Source: Ophioceras dolichostomum (Eukaryota; Ascomycota; Sordariomycetes; Magnaporthales; Ophioceraceae). From it: a DNA stretch of 64,000 nucleotides. Each line of letters begins with the position of its first letter. Within the stretch, counting starts at the first letter, position 1. Shown piece after piece: positions 22,561 to 36,210 of the stretch. The notes beneath the pieces are model-generated. The model was given only the letters and a program-made list of their open reading frames with translations. It was not told the DNA's origin and ran no database searches. The position numbers and the translations under genes were made by a program. The stretch covers positions 1 to 64,000 of the forward strand of contig PYST01000087.1 in assembly GCA_003049485.1 (NCBI GenBank), in the 5' to 3' direction.

Positions 22561-25381
22561 AAGGCTAGCCGAAGAGATAGTAAGATGAAGACCGCCGCAG
22601 CAGGGTTGATGGGTGTAAATGGAAGATCTTGAGGATCTGGGGTTTGTCGATGATGATATGTGGATGAAGAAAAGCTCTCTGCCTCCAGGGGAAAAGAGAG
22701 GAGGACCGAAATATTTATACTTGTGGCCGAGGTGAAGGACAAGAGCTGTCTTGCGCCTGTCAAGCAGATTATGTCTCTCTGTGTCTCTCTTCCTCGCTCG
22801 CTATATCCACGGCAGCCGGGAAGTGGCAGGGATGGCGGGTCATAAAGGAAGAAGAAAAAAAGAGTCGAACAAAGAGGATGGAGAGGGAGAGGACCTTTGA
22901 GCGAGCAGGATGGGGACACACAGCCGGGAACGGATGTTCCAACCCGTCAAAAGCAAAGACAAGACTGAGAGAGAAAGCGAGAGAGGGAAGGAAGCGAGAG
23001 GCGGAGTGTAAGAGGAGTGAGAAGTGGGAGGAGAGAAACAGACAAGAGAGAATGGGAAAGGGCCCCTGCGCTTAGCAGGATGGAGCGTAGTCTGCCATCT
23101 GATCGTCGGTGAGCTTTTTGGTGGCTTGCGAAAAGCTTCACGCTAGTAGACGGAAATCTGCAGCGGGGGATGTGGGAAAGCAAGATGAGGTAGACGGGAT
23201 CATGGATCATGGATCATCCAAGGCCGGAGGATGGCGTGGTGTAGTCGACCGCCGTGCCTGGCTGCTGGCCTGCTGCGGTGTGATGGAAGAGGACAGAATG
23301 AGAGGAGATAGGAGAGGAAGATGGAAAAACAGAGAGAGGAGGGAGGGTGTAAGTTTGCGTGTGTGTGTGAGTGGCGTGTGGTTAGTATATGGAGGTGCTA
23401 GTTTGTAGTAGTTTGCGGGTATGCTGCGTGTGCGCTTGTGTGCTTCTTGTATGCGTGTGTGGGTGTTTTCGGGCGAGGACGGACAACGCGAGCGACGAAC
23501 ACCATGCCATGTTTTGGTGGCGCCTCGGACGCCGGCATCTAGTCCGTTTGCAGTGTATCCATGTCGAGGCTGGAGACAGGGAGTGACGGAGGGAAGAGAG
23601 GGGCAAGACTTCTTGCACTCTTCGTGTACTGTGTGCTGTGCGGTTCTATTTTCTCCTTTCTGCAGTGTACGGCACGTATGTTTAGCTTTTCCCCCGTCCA
23701 ACCAACTGTCAAAGCTACAGCGCTACAGAACGGAGGGTTTCTTGCTGGTATGAGTGCGTGTGCGAGGGCGAGAGAGTGTGTGGGCGTGGTTGTGATAGCT
23801 TCTGCATGGAATGGGAGAAACGTCAAGGGAAAGGCAAGAACAGGGGCGAGAGAAAGGCAAACGGACATGGGTGTTGAAAGAGAGAGGGACAGAAGAAAAT
23901 GAGGACAGGACCAGAGGCCTGTTCTGTTACGACCCTTGAGGGGAAAGCTCCCCCTTGCCTTGCTGACACCAAGAACCGGGTCCAGGACCGGGTTTGCTGA
24001 GAAAAGAAAGGAAGCAAAAGAAAAGAAAGACCCCGAGGACGGCATGGCTCCGAATGGACCAGCCAGTGGGCAGGAAAAAAATAAAAAAATAAAAAAATGG
24101 AGGCACCTGCGCAAAGAGTGGTGAGAGGGGAAAGGGGGGCTTTCAGGATTGGGGGGAAACTTGACCAGGGAGACAGAGAAGGCTTCTAGTACAACCTAGC
24201 AAGCACTTGGGGCACCCCGCTCAGCCTTCAGTCCTCAGAGAGACCCAAGGAAAAAAAAGAGTGTGGGAGAGGCGAAAACGCGTGCGCATTTGTCAATGTC
24301 AAAGCCCGGTCTCTTGCTAGTCTCCGTTTCTCCCACGCTTTCTTGCCACGCTTTCTCCCCCCCTTCCCCCAGATCGGCCCAGTCAAGTGGTTGAAGAATT
24401 GGGCCTGATACCTTGCAAAGAGACACCCAGATACCGCCCAGTCGCACCCGACGACCCTGGGCGTTTGGAGTCTTCGGACTGGGGTCCAGCGGGATCCATT
24501 TGGGCATGGTCGATCTGATCGAGCAGGGTTGCAGTGGGCAAGACAAGACCGGGGTGTGTGAAAAAAAGATGGTGATGCGCTGCTGGGATGCGAAATCGGC
24601 TTTGTGAAGCTGAACGCTTGCAAGCTGGGCTCGCTGACTCCTGCTGCTTCGTGCTTGCTACTGGCCGTTTGTAGTAGTAGTGGCCTTGCTTTCCTCCGTC
24701 CCGGCTTGCCCAGAGAAGTTTGATTTGCTTGCCCTCATATTTCGTATTCTTGTTTTTTTGTTTTTTTTGTCCCGGGATGCGTTTGTGTTCGAGTCGGCAG
24801 TGTCAGCCACAATGAGTTCTGCAATCTGCAGTTCTTGCTTGCTCTTCTGCCGTGCTGCTTTCTGCGTTTGCAAGGATTAATTTCTGCCCTGCCAGGAGCA
24901 AGTGTAACCTGCCGAAGCAGATGTAGCAGGACAAGGTAGCAGCTGATGTGCCTGGGTATCAAGAGTTTGTGCAACTCCCTGCCATTGACACATTACCTTT
25001 GCCTTTGTCGTTCGTTGCCTGCAGGTGTTTGGCAAGCTAGATGGGGGCTTTTTGGGTTGGGGCAGCACAGTATCACGGCATCTCTAGTGCCTCTTTTGAT
25101 GGTGCACAGTGCACTCTCCATGCGCTGTGCTTCCCTATGCTGGTTGTGCTGGTGCCATGTCAGCCCATTATAGCTACTGGTGCCACTGAAAATTGAGGGG
25201 GGTAACAGCGGCCATCACCCCAACCTACCTATCCTGTGGTGTTGAGAGCACCAGACCTCAACTGCATCCGATGTCTCTCACCCCGAGATGGCAACGCGAG
25301 GACAGACATCGTACGTACAGACGAGACCGGTGGGAAGATCCAGATATGGTACTTTTGACAGGAACAGCCCGTAGTAAACGA

Positions 25382-25407
25382 AGGTAGGTAGGTAGGTAGG
25401 TACCTAT
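25382..25407. repeat. (GGTA)n repeat ending in GGTACC
   Basis: Five consecutive GGTA units run into TACCTATC, so the 3' end is a short inverted repeat. Confidence 0.75.
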
Positions 25408-27150
25408 CTTTCGACAAGGGATCATTGATGCGATGTAGGATTTTTTGAGGGGACGACGGGAACTCGCATGCATATCCACGTTTCCGCAATTGGAGCCGGG
25501 CAAACCCAGTTTTTGACGTGTGTGATGCATGCAACCGCCCTTCTCAACTATTTCTCCCCTTGGCTGAGGATGCCGTCGTGTACTACAATCTCGCGTCTAG
25601 GCGGCACATCAACACATCGTATCGTCTACTGTCAAACGCACTCCCTTCGATGGGCCTTCTATTATTCTTCCCGTCCCGCTGCCGTCCGTTCATGATTCGA
25701 GGAAGGTGACGGTGAAACCTCCTCATTAATAGTGTCGAAATGGTACATCGACGTTTGATGTTGTCTGGTCTGGTGTTATGTTGGGCTCGCTGGGCTTCTC
25801 GGCCCTTCCCATTCTCTCTTTCACTCCCCTCTGCCTGCCGTGGCGATAGTCGACAAAAAGAAACCCGTTCGTTGACCTCTTCCTCTGTTCTTTTCCTGCC
25901 TGTCCCGTTGCAACGTTAAAAACATGCGCGATATGAGACCAGAACCGGACAGACCAGGGAAGTGAGACCACCCTCGTCAGTTGGGAATTCTTGGGGAATT
26001 TCAAGACCAGGTTATTGGGCCCAGTCAGTGCCCTCTCCAGAACTCCATCCCAGGTTTGCTCGCCAAAGTTCTGCCTCGCGTGCTCCTTCGTGGCGAGGAC
26101 CAAACCCATATGGGAACCATATGGAAACCATCCGGGAACCATATGGACGGGCGTACATACGCCATCAGTAGCTCATCACATACTCTGTCAGTTCTCACTT
26201 TTTCTCGCAGCGGAAAACGCGTTTGGGTTCCCCACCCAAGCAGACTGGTCACTTGGTGGTAATTAGAGGTAGGTAGGTGCCTACAGAATCATCTTTTGAG
26301 GGAAAGGAGGAGGGAGGAGAGAGGGTCTGGCGTCTCAAAGTCCCTCGGCTGGATGAGCCATGTGAGCCAGCCCCTGGAGACATTGCTGCTTTCCTTTCCA
26401 TGTCTTCCGTATTGCTTTTTCCTCTTAAATTTGCCTCATTCGGACTTCGTGATGTCGCCGACGAGTTGCTTTTTCAGCTCGTCCCCTTTTTGCTTGCGGT
26501 GGTGGCACCCTAGTCGTCCTCAACAAGGAACTTAAGTTACAATGGCTCCAGCCCCTTATCCCCGAAGTCAACCCCCCAAAACTTCAATGGGATGGATTTG
26601 ATTCCACTTGCTGAAGAAACCCCTTGCTGTTTCTGCTGGTTTCTTGCTCACCGGTGGCCACCCAGCCCATAGCTTAATCCTACACTCCTGGTTTTCTTTC
26701 CGGCAGACCGGTCGCCGCAAGCCAGCGATCTGAAAACCAATGGGCCGCTGCAGTCGATCGCGAAGAAACTTCCGATCATACGTTCAACTTTTTCAAAACG
26801 CCTAATACGCTGGCCTGTATTCCGTACGCAGCACCCTGGGCAAATAGTAGGAACTCACTTGAAATGGACGCGAAAGTGGGAATGTACGTCCTGTTTGTGT
26901 AGCCCGACATGCCGAAAGAGACGGCTGTGCCTGAAACCAACGCCTCAAATTTGCGGGAATCCGGGAACCCACGTATGCCGTCAACTACCGCCGCCTACCT
27001 TTCCGGTCGTACAGACGCCTTCTCCGGGCGGCCACTTCGGCATGCCCTCCCTTTTGATCATTTCTTTGGTGTCCCTGAGGCCGACCGTCACCGGACTCGG
27101 ACGTTGACCTCGAAGTAGGTGGCGCCAGCACGCAGTACGCGTTGAGAAGA

Positions 27151-27183
27151 TACCTACCTACCTACCTACCTAGGTAGGTACCT
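27151..27183. repeat. (TACC)n.(GGTA)n palindromic repeat
   Basis: TACC units meet GGTA units at a central CCTAGG, giving a near-perfect inverted repeat that could extrude as a hairpin. It is the longest member of the dispersed TACCTAGGTA family in the window. Confidence 0.8.
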
Positions 27184-30100
27184 GTGTAAATCATCCAGCG
27201 ACAGTTCAAATACTTACCAACTTAGCGACGCGTCAGTACTCATAACGACTACTCATAATGCTCTCACCGGCTGGTCGCACTCAGCTCCTTTGTTCTTTCT
27301 ATAATGGAGGATGGAATGGGAATCATGGCGCCCCTCTTATGACATTCATGCGATTTCTAGCAAGTAGCCCCGCATCCTCCCCCTCCCACAAGCTGTCTTG
27401 TTCGTCTCATCAGCTGGGGACCTGCCTATCAGGTCATGGAGAATGGTTATCAAACTCACCGGAGCTACTGTAGACCCCGCAGATATTGTGTGGGTGTGTT
27501 CGAGTCTTGAAGATACGCAAACTAGTCTCCATTCGTGATGATTCCATCACATATCGACTATTGCATACTTGCTTTTTATTGACAGCCACTCCTCACTGGC
27601 TGACTGGCTTCTGCCCCTATTCCGTTCCCGGACCCTCCACTCTCCTCGAGTCACGCCCGAAATGCCGTCCATCCCTTACTTTCTCGGAGACTCTTGCTTT
27701 TGCCATGCTTTTGCCCTCATCAACCTGCGCCACCTCTGGCCACTCGTTGTACGAGGCACCATCCTCCTGGCCCCAGCAAACCCGTGGACGCGCAATGATG
27801 AGCACATCTGAGGCTAGTGGTTTCAGAAAACGGCAAAGACGACGACGCGGGGAGCTATGATCAGGATATCATCCACACTATGATTCGCCCTCGTGCTACT
27901 ACGTGCTACTACGTATCTTTCTCTCGGCGAAAAAACACGAAAACACGGGGGGAAACGGCAGAAGACAGCCGCAAATACCTGGCCCGCCCACCAGTGAGGC
28001 TCTAGGCGCATGCCTGATAAAGAAATTGCATCCGACCTGATAAATTCCCGCCCTGCATTGCCGATCTCGCAAGCTAGGCTGAACCACCTGGAGAGTTTTC
28101 AGGTATTCATCGACGCAACATGCCCACGCACGGAGGTCTACCCGGTCCCGGCCTGAAAGACCGCGCAGGAGACGTGGCATTGCTGCTTTGAAATGTGACA
28201 TATCACATTCATCCCACCGCTCAAGTCCGGGCTGAAGAGGTGGAGGTGAGGGGGGAGGACCAGGATGAAGGAGGGCTGCCCGAGCTGAGCCAACTTGCCC
28301 TATCTCGCCCTAGCCTGCTAACTTGCTTTCCTCGTCGCTGATTGTCAGTCTTGCTGAACAGATAAACGGGTATTGCTTTCTACCATGCAGGTCGAGCAGG
28401 GCCCATGAGAGTGCGTCGTACGCCCGTAGGCCGGAAGGATGTGCGTTCCTTCTGGGCGTCGCTCGCTTCCTACTTCCTTACAGGCTCTAGGTTAGGCAGA
28501 ACTGTACAAGAGAAGGGTTAGAGGGCGGACTTGTGATTTGACGGAAAGTGATGATGTTGAATCGAGCTAGTTGGAGGAAGGCCCGGGCCGCCGACTCGCA
28601 GATGCCGCTGGCTACGTAGAATTTTTGCTAGCCAAAGCACGTTCCGACCAGGTTGTACGAAACAAGAGTCCCTGCATCACAGGACTCTCGACCGCAGCAG
28701 CCCTACTGCTGGGCATCGGCCGTAAACAGCCTGCAGATCCTTGAGGCCTGTTACACATGCTAACGATTGTCATGGAAAATTAAGGAATGAACAAGGGAAG
28801 GGAGGCCAGGGAGATGCATCCCTCACCTCCCATGCATGAGATTCGGTGGCTGGCACTGGCCATTCGCATCTGTCTACCACGACGACGCCACAAAGCTAGG
28901 GAGAGGGGAGATGGTGACAGCTCGTGATCCCGCATCAACTTCGGCTTCTGTACGAAGGCATCGCATACGCAGGCTCCGTGATCACAGAGCCTCTCGGACT
29001 TTGACCAATGTTGAAGCCCCTTTCTATGATTTTCCATGACACATAACCGATGGCTTGACAAGGGCCCTGGCCCAGCAGAACCGCTCTGTCGGGAACCACA
29101 TGGAGATCGGATACTACCCTTATCCCCCAGCTAGACGGCAGCCAGGTTGCAACGAGTCCCCGCTGAGCGTCCGACTGATTGTGCGGTACCGAGCCAGGGG
29201 GAGAAGAATTGTTTCGAGGTAGAAATATAAATAGATAGACGGGCGTCAACAGAAAAGAAGAAAAGGCGAAAGCGCTCGCTACGAAAGTTCTGTGCCGATC
29301 AGAAGGACCTTCACTTGCTCAAGATCCTTCCAACCAAGTCGCAACGAAGCCGGGATGTGCCCCTGAACGCCCTCAGCACCTACTGCCAACTACCTCCAGC
29401 CTACAGAGACCTTTGAGACCATCGTTATCAATGAGAGCAGGAGGAAGCAGTCGGGGTACATGATAAGACGACGCCCAGGCCAATATTACGGAAGGCTTTG
29501 CCCTCCTCTCTATAAAGAACGAACACTATTCCCCAGCATACGGTATAGGCTGACATGCAACCACTACAGTCAAGCTTTCCCTGTTCGAGTGTGTTTCCGA
29601 GTCAGCTGCCAGCAGCCAGCTCCCTTGCCCTTAGTTCACTCCTCTCTCCTGATTGTTGCCGGATTTTGTGCTCCGGCAATACCAGCGGCCCCCTCACAAC
29701 CATGAGAAAGATGGACGATACGGACCGGTGGGGAGATGAAGACTGCAGTCTACAGCCACAGCCCTCCGGAGACAGGAGCGAGCCGATCAGCTAATGTCAT
29801 GTACAGTACTAAAGTGACACACCTGCATAAAGCACGACATGCGGGAATAGATACGCTACGCCGACATTGGTCCACTCTGCGAATGGGGATGATGATGTGG
29901 CCATCAGGCTATCACATCCGTCCTTCCTAGGCCAACGACGGCAAAACACGCCCATGACCGCCTATATCCGTCCGTCTGTTCGGCAGCCCATTAGGTAGAA
30001 AGATGTACACGAAGTACACGGACGGCCGCAGATGGTGGTCCCCGAAAGCCCCCCCTCACACGCGGGCACGCGACTGGCCGCGTTGTCTGGATCTGGAACC

Positions 30101-31832
30101 TTCGAAAATAGGGCGACTTCATCTGCGCGCACCCGGACATCTGTCTGATGTCTTTCTACACCGGCTGCGTATCTGCTTGACAAGGCACATACGCACACAG
30201 CAAGGAACACAGACGGGCTGCTGCTCTTAGACAAGGAACATGGAGGAACATTCTATGTAAAAGTGCCAAAAAGGGCCTCGCGCTCGTTCAGACCTCGTCC
30301 GCTTCGCATGCTCATCACCGATACGGCCTTGGGGAAAGCCCGTTCTACTGGCTTCCTCCTATCTCCATCAATATACCTCGACTCACTAGTCCCTTGCCAC
30401 CAGCCGCCCGTCACACAAGCGCCACTACCACCCCCACCCTTTTTCCACGTATGTACCAACCCTTGGCATCACGGCTTGCCAATATCCTCATAAAAGAAAA
30501 AGCAATGCCATATATCCACACGCACAAGCGTGAGTGATAACCGGACACCCCGGGCGGGATGGGAGGGGAGGGAGTGAGACAATTTCAAGCCAAACAAATA
30601 AGGGAGCCAAACCTGCACAAAAGACTTGGGCAACAAGCAACAAGGACCAGGGGGGAAAGGGACTCTAGGCTGGCTGGGCTTCGGGCACGTCACCAATCAC
30701 CACACGCTCAACAAAAACACACTAGCCGGGCGGCTGACCGCGCAATACGCACGCAATGCGCATGCTAGAGAGATATCGACCGCACACAAAGTAAGGTGCA
30801 GGTATATTTCCTGCTGCATCTCTGTACGAGAGTGCACCTACATCCCACCGTCCACCTAAGCCACCGCAGCCTGTCGATGCTGCTGCTGCTGCTGCTGCCC
30901 TTCCATGCCGGCCGGCAACCGCCGTCATAAACTGCCAACGACTTATCAACTTTTCGCCAGCCTCTCTCTCCTCCGCTCCATGCCCTCTTCCCCCCCTTAC
31001 ATACTCTCCCCCCTCCTTTCTCTTGTCTGCGGCCGGCCTGTCTGCCTGTCTGTCTGGATGTGCTGTCCAACCAAGCCGCTGAGACATGGGAACCCCCGGT
31101 CCCCCTCCCATCCCTCTTCTGTCACGCAAAAACCGTCATGGACCGCTTGTCACGCTCGTGTTGCGTTGCGTCGTACGGTGTTGTGTTGTTGGGTGGCGAG
31201 CTTTTTTTTTTGTTGTTTTCCTACCGAACGAAAGAACACCCGCGCTGTGCAGCCCTTCCTAGGTGCTAAGTCGGTCGATCATCATCGCTTGTCCACTCGC
31301 TCACTCGCTTCGAGCCACCACGCGGAGCCGAGCGACGTCTCTCTCTCCCGCTCTCCCACACCTACTCTAGCACACTCTCTCGACTCAGCTCAGCAGGCCA
31401 GAGGCTCCCTCATCTCGTGTCTTCGACACCCCTCGCCTGCTAATCGCAGAGCTGGGCATACCTCCAACGCATCTACACCACAGAAAACATAAGGATGTGT
31501 ATGTGGATCAAGAGTGACAGGGCATGCATACATGACAGAACAGGCCAGACATGCATCGTATGCCAACCTGCCTGCGAGACGCACGCGAAGTAGTGACACC
31601 GTGTATCCACAACTCACCCGCCAAACCTATTCTGACATTCCACATGTGTAACCTCGCTTGTGGGAGAGAAGACCCCTGCCTGTAGGAGAATAAAACCGGC
31701 AGTTTGTTGTGGAACAAGAATAATTCGGGGAGTTTTTCTCTCGCCATCTCATCAAACTCGAGCCGCGTGAGCTAGCACATGCCGCTACGGTACGAGGTGA
31801 TCACTCACAAGTACACAAGGGAATATGTGCAA

Positions 31833-31854
31833 GGTACCTACCTACCTACCTTCC
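31833..31854. repeat. (CCTA)n repeat
   Basis: AGGTACCTACCTACCTACC tract; same family as the other TACC/GGTA repeats. Confidence 0.7.
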
Positions 31855-33614
31855 TTTGCCAGGGAGGTTGGTAGGTGGATAGGGAGGAAAGCCACGAGAA
31901 AACGCAGAGGGAAAGCTCCGCGATCGGACCTGCGAAGTAGGTAGACGAGGAGGGGTGCGAAGAAAAGACATAAGTCACATTCACTGCCGCTTGGAGGGAG
32001 GAAGCACAACGAAATAGTAACATCGTGATAGAGAGAGGGAGAGAGGCCCGAAACGAGAGCAAGCATGGGCGAGAACAACAACGACCTGTCATATGAACGG
32101 GAAGGGGGGAAACCAGAATTTGGTAGAATTTTTCTTTTGGACGGGTATCGTTTCGCTAATTCCAAGAGTAAGTATGCCAGTCTAGGCACCCTTCGCCTTT
32201 CCCTTCATGCCACTCTCCGCCTGTTGTCTGGCCGGACAAGCGCAGACGGACGGACGGGCGGGAACGGGCGGGGACAGACATCGGGAAGATTGGGTCAAGC
32301 AAAAGAGAGAGAGAAGAAACAAGAAACAGATGCTTGAATACGAGCAGGCGAGCCGCAGCAACAGCGGGAGTGCCCAAGATCGCACAAAAAATGGGAATAC
32401 TACATGGGAGCGAGAAAAACATGACATAATGAAAAGGAAGAGAGACCGAACAGACGAGATCCGATTTGCCCAGCTGCTAGCCGGCAACATGTATACCTGT
32501 GAACAAATTGTTTTTGCCATCCATGCCCAATAGAGAAGAGAAAAACATAAATGCAGAGGCTCGAAGGGAGAGAGAGCTAGGCAAGAAAACCAACATTGGC
32601 GAAGCCTGCCGGTCGTAGGTAGCCTGCCATCCATCATGGCCTTAAGACGTAGGTACCCGGGACCGAGAACGAAAATACCACCCAACAAAAAATGCCGACA
32701 ACAAAAAAAATGTCGAAGACGAAGGAGAGGCGAAGACACATGATACGCTAAGATACGAGACCGAAAGAGACTGAGGAAGAGAGCCACCCTAGCCTACTAG
32801 AGTGGGGAAGATGAAGAAAGAAAAGAAACACGAATAAAATGTGCCCGGGCCCGAATCCCCGGAAGCGAATGAAAAGAAGCAGTTTCTCATGCCAATCCCA
32901 TGCAAGGGGGGAAAAGAAGGAGGAGTAGTAGTAACCGTTACCCCTCCTCCCCTCCTCCTTCTCCCCCCGTCTCCCGAACCAGATCCCTCAAGTCCAAACG
33001 CCGATGATCAAAATAACAAGACATGAAAAAGGGAGAGAGAGAACGAAGAGACAAAGAAAGTGGTACAGGAAGGTGGTTGGTGGTGGATAGTAGATTGGAG
33101 GAAAAAAGGCTGATGATGAGCGACGCTGGGGGAAAAAGAGTCGGGAGGCACCAAGGCGCCTCGTAACGGGAGGGAAGGTGATAAAGTAGGTAGTAGTACG
33201 AGTAGGAGTAGGAATACAAATGAGAAAAACGAGGCGGGAAAAATAACAAAGGGAACATCGGCGGGCAGATAGACAGAGGGCGGTTCCTCCGTCTCTGCCC
33301 TGCTCTGTCGATATGGGTCGCTAACGCCCAGGAATCGAATGGGTCGCCAGTTGTTTGTTGTAGATAGTACTAGAGGTGTAGTAGGTAGTAAGTTGCCGGG
33401 CAGGCAAAGAATACCGTCCAGACAACTTCGCAGAGTTCGGCTGCTCGTGCGCATCTATGTGGGTGCTTCGGAGGTACTATGTGGGCATATCGTCGTCCGT
33501 CGCCGCGCAGTCCAGCCCCAAGAGAAGAAAGAAGAAGCCAAGCGGCAGGCCGGTAGACTGGAAGGCTACTGGTATGTGGCACTTCCTTCTGGGGAGTTGG
33601 CTTGGCCCTTTCTT

Positions 33615-36210
33615 TTAGCAGGACGCGAGCATCTTCTTCTCGATCTTGATGAGGAGTCGCCCCTCTGTTCGGCGGCCGTCGCGAGCGTGCAGGAGCTCGA
33701 CGAACCTGTACCCATGTTGCAGGCGGTCCATGCGGAAGCAGGCCCAGGAGGAGAGGGTGCTGTCGTGGTTGACGAGGATTCTGTGTGAAAAAAACCAAAG
33801 ATACAGGGTCGCATTAGCACATGGTGTTGAACAGAAAAGAAGACGAAGAGAGAAAGAAGCCAGAGACAGCAAGAAGAAAAGAGAGAAGAAAAAAAACTCA
33901 CCTCAAGAAGCTGAACTCCTCCACCATCTTATGCACAGTCGGGAACGTAACGCACGCCTCCTTCTCCCCCATCCAATTCGGATCAGTCGTGTTCTTCCTC
34001 TCCGGTACGCTCCGCTTATGCACCACCACGCCCCCCTCCGACGACCTTCCACCGCTGCCTCCTCCTCCTCCGCCGCCACCACCGCCGCCGTTACTGCCAC
34101 TGCTGCCGTCCACGTCCGCGAGCAGCTCCATCCTAACGCTCGGATCAAACGTCTCCGCCGTCGTCCCCTTAGCCGGCACGATCCCCTGCCCCGCCACGAC
34201 CGTGACCCTCAGCAGCGCCAGTGTCCTCGGCGTCGGCCCCCTCGCGGCCGCCGCCGTCGCGGCCTCCGCGTCTGCCAGCAGCGATCTCCCGTCGGGCCCC
34301 ACGCCCCTCAGACACGGCGGCTTCAGCGCCCACCCCTGCTCGCCCGCGAACATGGCGTGGTTGAGCATCATGCCCGTGTCCAGCGTCTGCCAGTTCATGG
34401 CCACCATCTGCACCCCTTTCCTCCAGCAGCTGGCCGGGTCCATGTTCCCGCTGTCCACCCGCGCGACGGGGTCGGGGTATGCGCGCATGAGGAAGCTCCT
34501 GTTGTGCGCCGCCATGCCCAGCGCGTCCTCCCTGTGGTGCTTCTTGATGCTCGCCTCGCTGAGGCTGAAGATGTGCGAGGGGGACTTGGCCACGCGGTCG
34601 CCGAACCCTTGAAAGTGCTTGCTGTGCGTGTACACGGCCAGTCTGCTCAGGCGGGGCGAGATCTTGAGTTTTTTGGTCGAGGGTCCGTCGTCGTCTGAGC
34701 TCGAAGGGTCGTCCTTGCGGAGGGCCGCGAGAGGGATGCCGAGCGAGTGGGCCGTCCCGTTGATGTTGGCCGTCGCGGACGCCTTCTTGACCTTGACCAG
34801 TATCTTGTCGTCCAGCTCGTTCAGCTTCGGCAGGCGGAGGCGCGGGTCGCAGTTGAGGAACTGCTCCGACAGCAGGTGCTCGCCCCACTCTTCCTTCATG
34901 ATCTGCACCATGACGTCCTGCTGCTGCACGTCGGCATGCACCTCGAGGCTGACGATCACGGGGCGGTGGTTGGTCACGAAGGCCGTCTTGCGGATCTCCC
35001 GGCACACGGCGCGGAAACTGAGCGCGCTGCCTAGCGTCAGGTCGCGAGACATGTACGTGTGCGCGTGCATCACCACCGGCTCGACGACGTGGGCGCCGCC
35101 GGGGGTCATGGGCGGCGGCAATGGCGAGAGGGGGGCTGGTGTTGGGGCAGGTGAGACGGGTGCTAGTGAGACGGGGGCCGTGGCTGCCGGCGGCGGACCA
35201 GGCGACGACACCACTGTGGGGAGTGTTTGGGAGCCGGCGGTCCCGTCCGTCGCTAGGGATCGTGATCTCGACCTTGACCTCGAAAGCTCGTCGTCCTGGT
35301 CGTCTACCACCGCGTGCGCGTTCAGGGTCGCGAGGCTCATCCGAGGGGACGGGGATGCCAGCGGCACCTCGAGCGTGTTGCGGTTCATGCTGGGGTTGCG
35401 GCTGTGTGACGCCGACGCCGACTTGGGCGAGATGATCTGCTTGAACATCTCCTTCGTCTCCTCGACCACGGTGGCCACGGACGACGCCGACATGTGCCGC
35501 TTGTGCTCTGGCATGTGCTCCGGGTTGGGTGACCTGGACCGGCTTGGCGTACGTCGGCCGGATGATGGTGGAGAGCCGTTCCATACGTCGATTTCGATAC
35601 ACCTGCAGTCTTGGTCCAGAGCCTGCGGACGGACACATAAGAGACACAACTGGTTAGTGATCTGACTCTGACGCCAAGGTCCCTCCTTGTTCCCCCTTCC
35701 GTCATTATAAAGCAGCTTAGGGCTCCTGTCCCCGCCCATGCATGTACGTACGATTTTGTAGGCTTCCACCGAGCTCTTCGACGTTATCTGGTTGCCGGAG
35801 AGGTACGTGTTGTGGCTGCTGCTGATGAAGTAGTGACTTATGGGCTTGTCCAGGGGCTTCTTCGGATCGACGGGCTTCAGGGGCGCCATGCCGTACATGG
35901 ACGACCAGTGCGCGCCGAACTCCTGGAGGGTGTAGCCGTGCTTGCAGTCCAGGGGCTCCAACAGCGTCTCGCCCTGCGTCTCCTCCAAGAACACTATGAA
36001 CTTCTCCCTCGGCAGGGTCGGCGCCCCGTCGCACAGCTCTGTGTATATCCGCTCGATGTGGCTCGAGAAGCCGGGGTATTGCGCCATCGTGTTGTTCTGC
36101 GCGGCGTGCGCTGGGGAGAACATCATCGCCGTCTGTCCGAGGAGGTGCCGGAACACGCCGTTGGAGCTCAGCGAGCGCGTGTGCTTGTGCTTCTCGCCAC
36201 CGCCTGCCAT
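33615..36210 (-). CDS. PLC1: Phosphoinositide-specific phospholipase C (delta-like, fungal)
   Basis: Three coding exons, 36210..35752, 35622..33902 and 33780..33615, encode 781 residues. The introns are 35751..35623 (GTACGT..CGCAG) and 33901..33781 (GTGAGT..CACAG). The order is an EF-hand-like N-terminus, the X box from about 120 (ISHYFISSSHNTYL), then CRCIEIDVWNG and the second catalytic His in MHAHTYM. NHRPVIVSLEVH and KILVKVK follow, then the Y box (SRLAVYTHSKHFQGFG, FLMRAYPDP, CWRKGVQMVAMNWQT) and a C2 domain whose last strands lie on exon 3 (SWACFRMDRLQHGYRFVEL). Catalytic His, Asn, Glu and Asp positions are all present. Known: the enzyme cleaves PIP2 to IP3 and diacylglycerol in Ca2+ signalling at the plasma membrane. 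Odd: about 160 Ser/Pro/Arg-rich residues are inserted inside the X half-barrel, and the C2 domain has a Gly run. A 5' UTR intron ending at 36253 is likely; an upstream coding exon lacks an ATG in frame. Confidence 0.93.

Larger units (their letters stand above)
22338..33614. other. 11-kb stretch without a supported gene
   Basis: Numerous 60-190-codon frames occur on both strands. All are low-complexity, CT/GA-rich or out of register with one another, and none carries a motif I recognise. It contains several TAGG/CCTA tetranucleotide tracts (22516-22560, 25382-25407, 26267-26283, 27151-27183, 31833-31854), a (CTG)6 run near 30877-30898, and many CT-rich or poly-T stretches. The left end includes the promoter of the small CxxC gene, and the right end is the 3' flank of the PLC gene. 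A non-coding RNA, a long UTR or an unrecognised lineage-specific gene cannot be excluded. Confidence 0.45.

Noticed and set aside
23539..24114. 191-codon minus-strand frame with a hydrophobic start resembling a signal peptide
   Set aside because: It lies in CT-rich DNA that reads as Leu/Ser/Phe in most frames; no cleavage-site or domain pattern follows.
33821..35665. Long plus-strand frames of 263-350 codons
   Set aside because: These are antisense shadows of the GC-rich PLC1 coding exon; they show no motif while the minus strand carries all PLC catalytic blocks.
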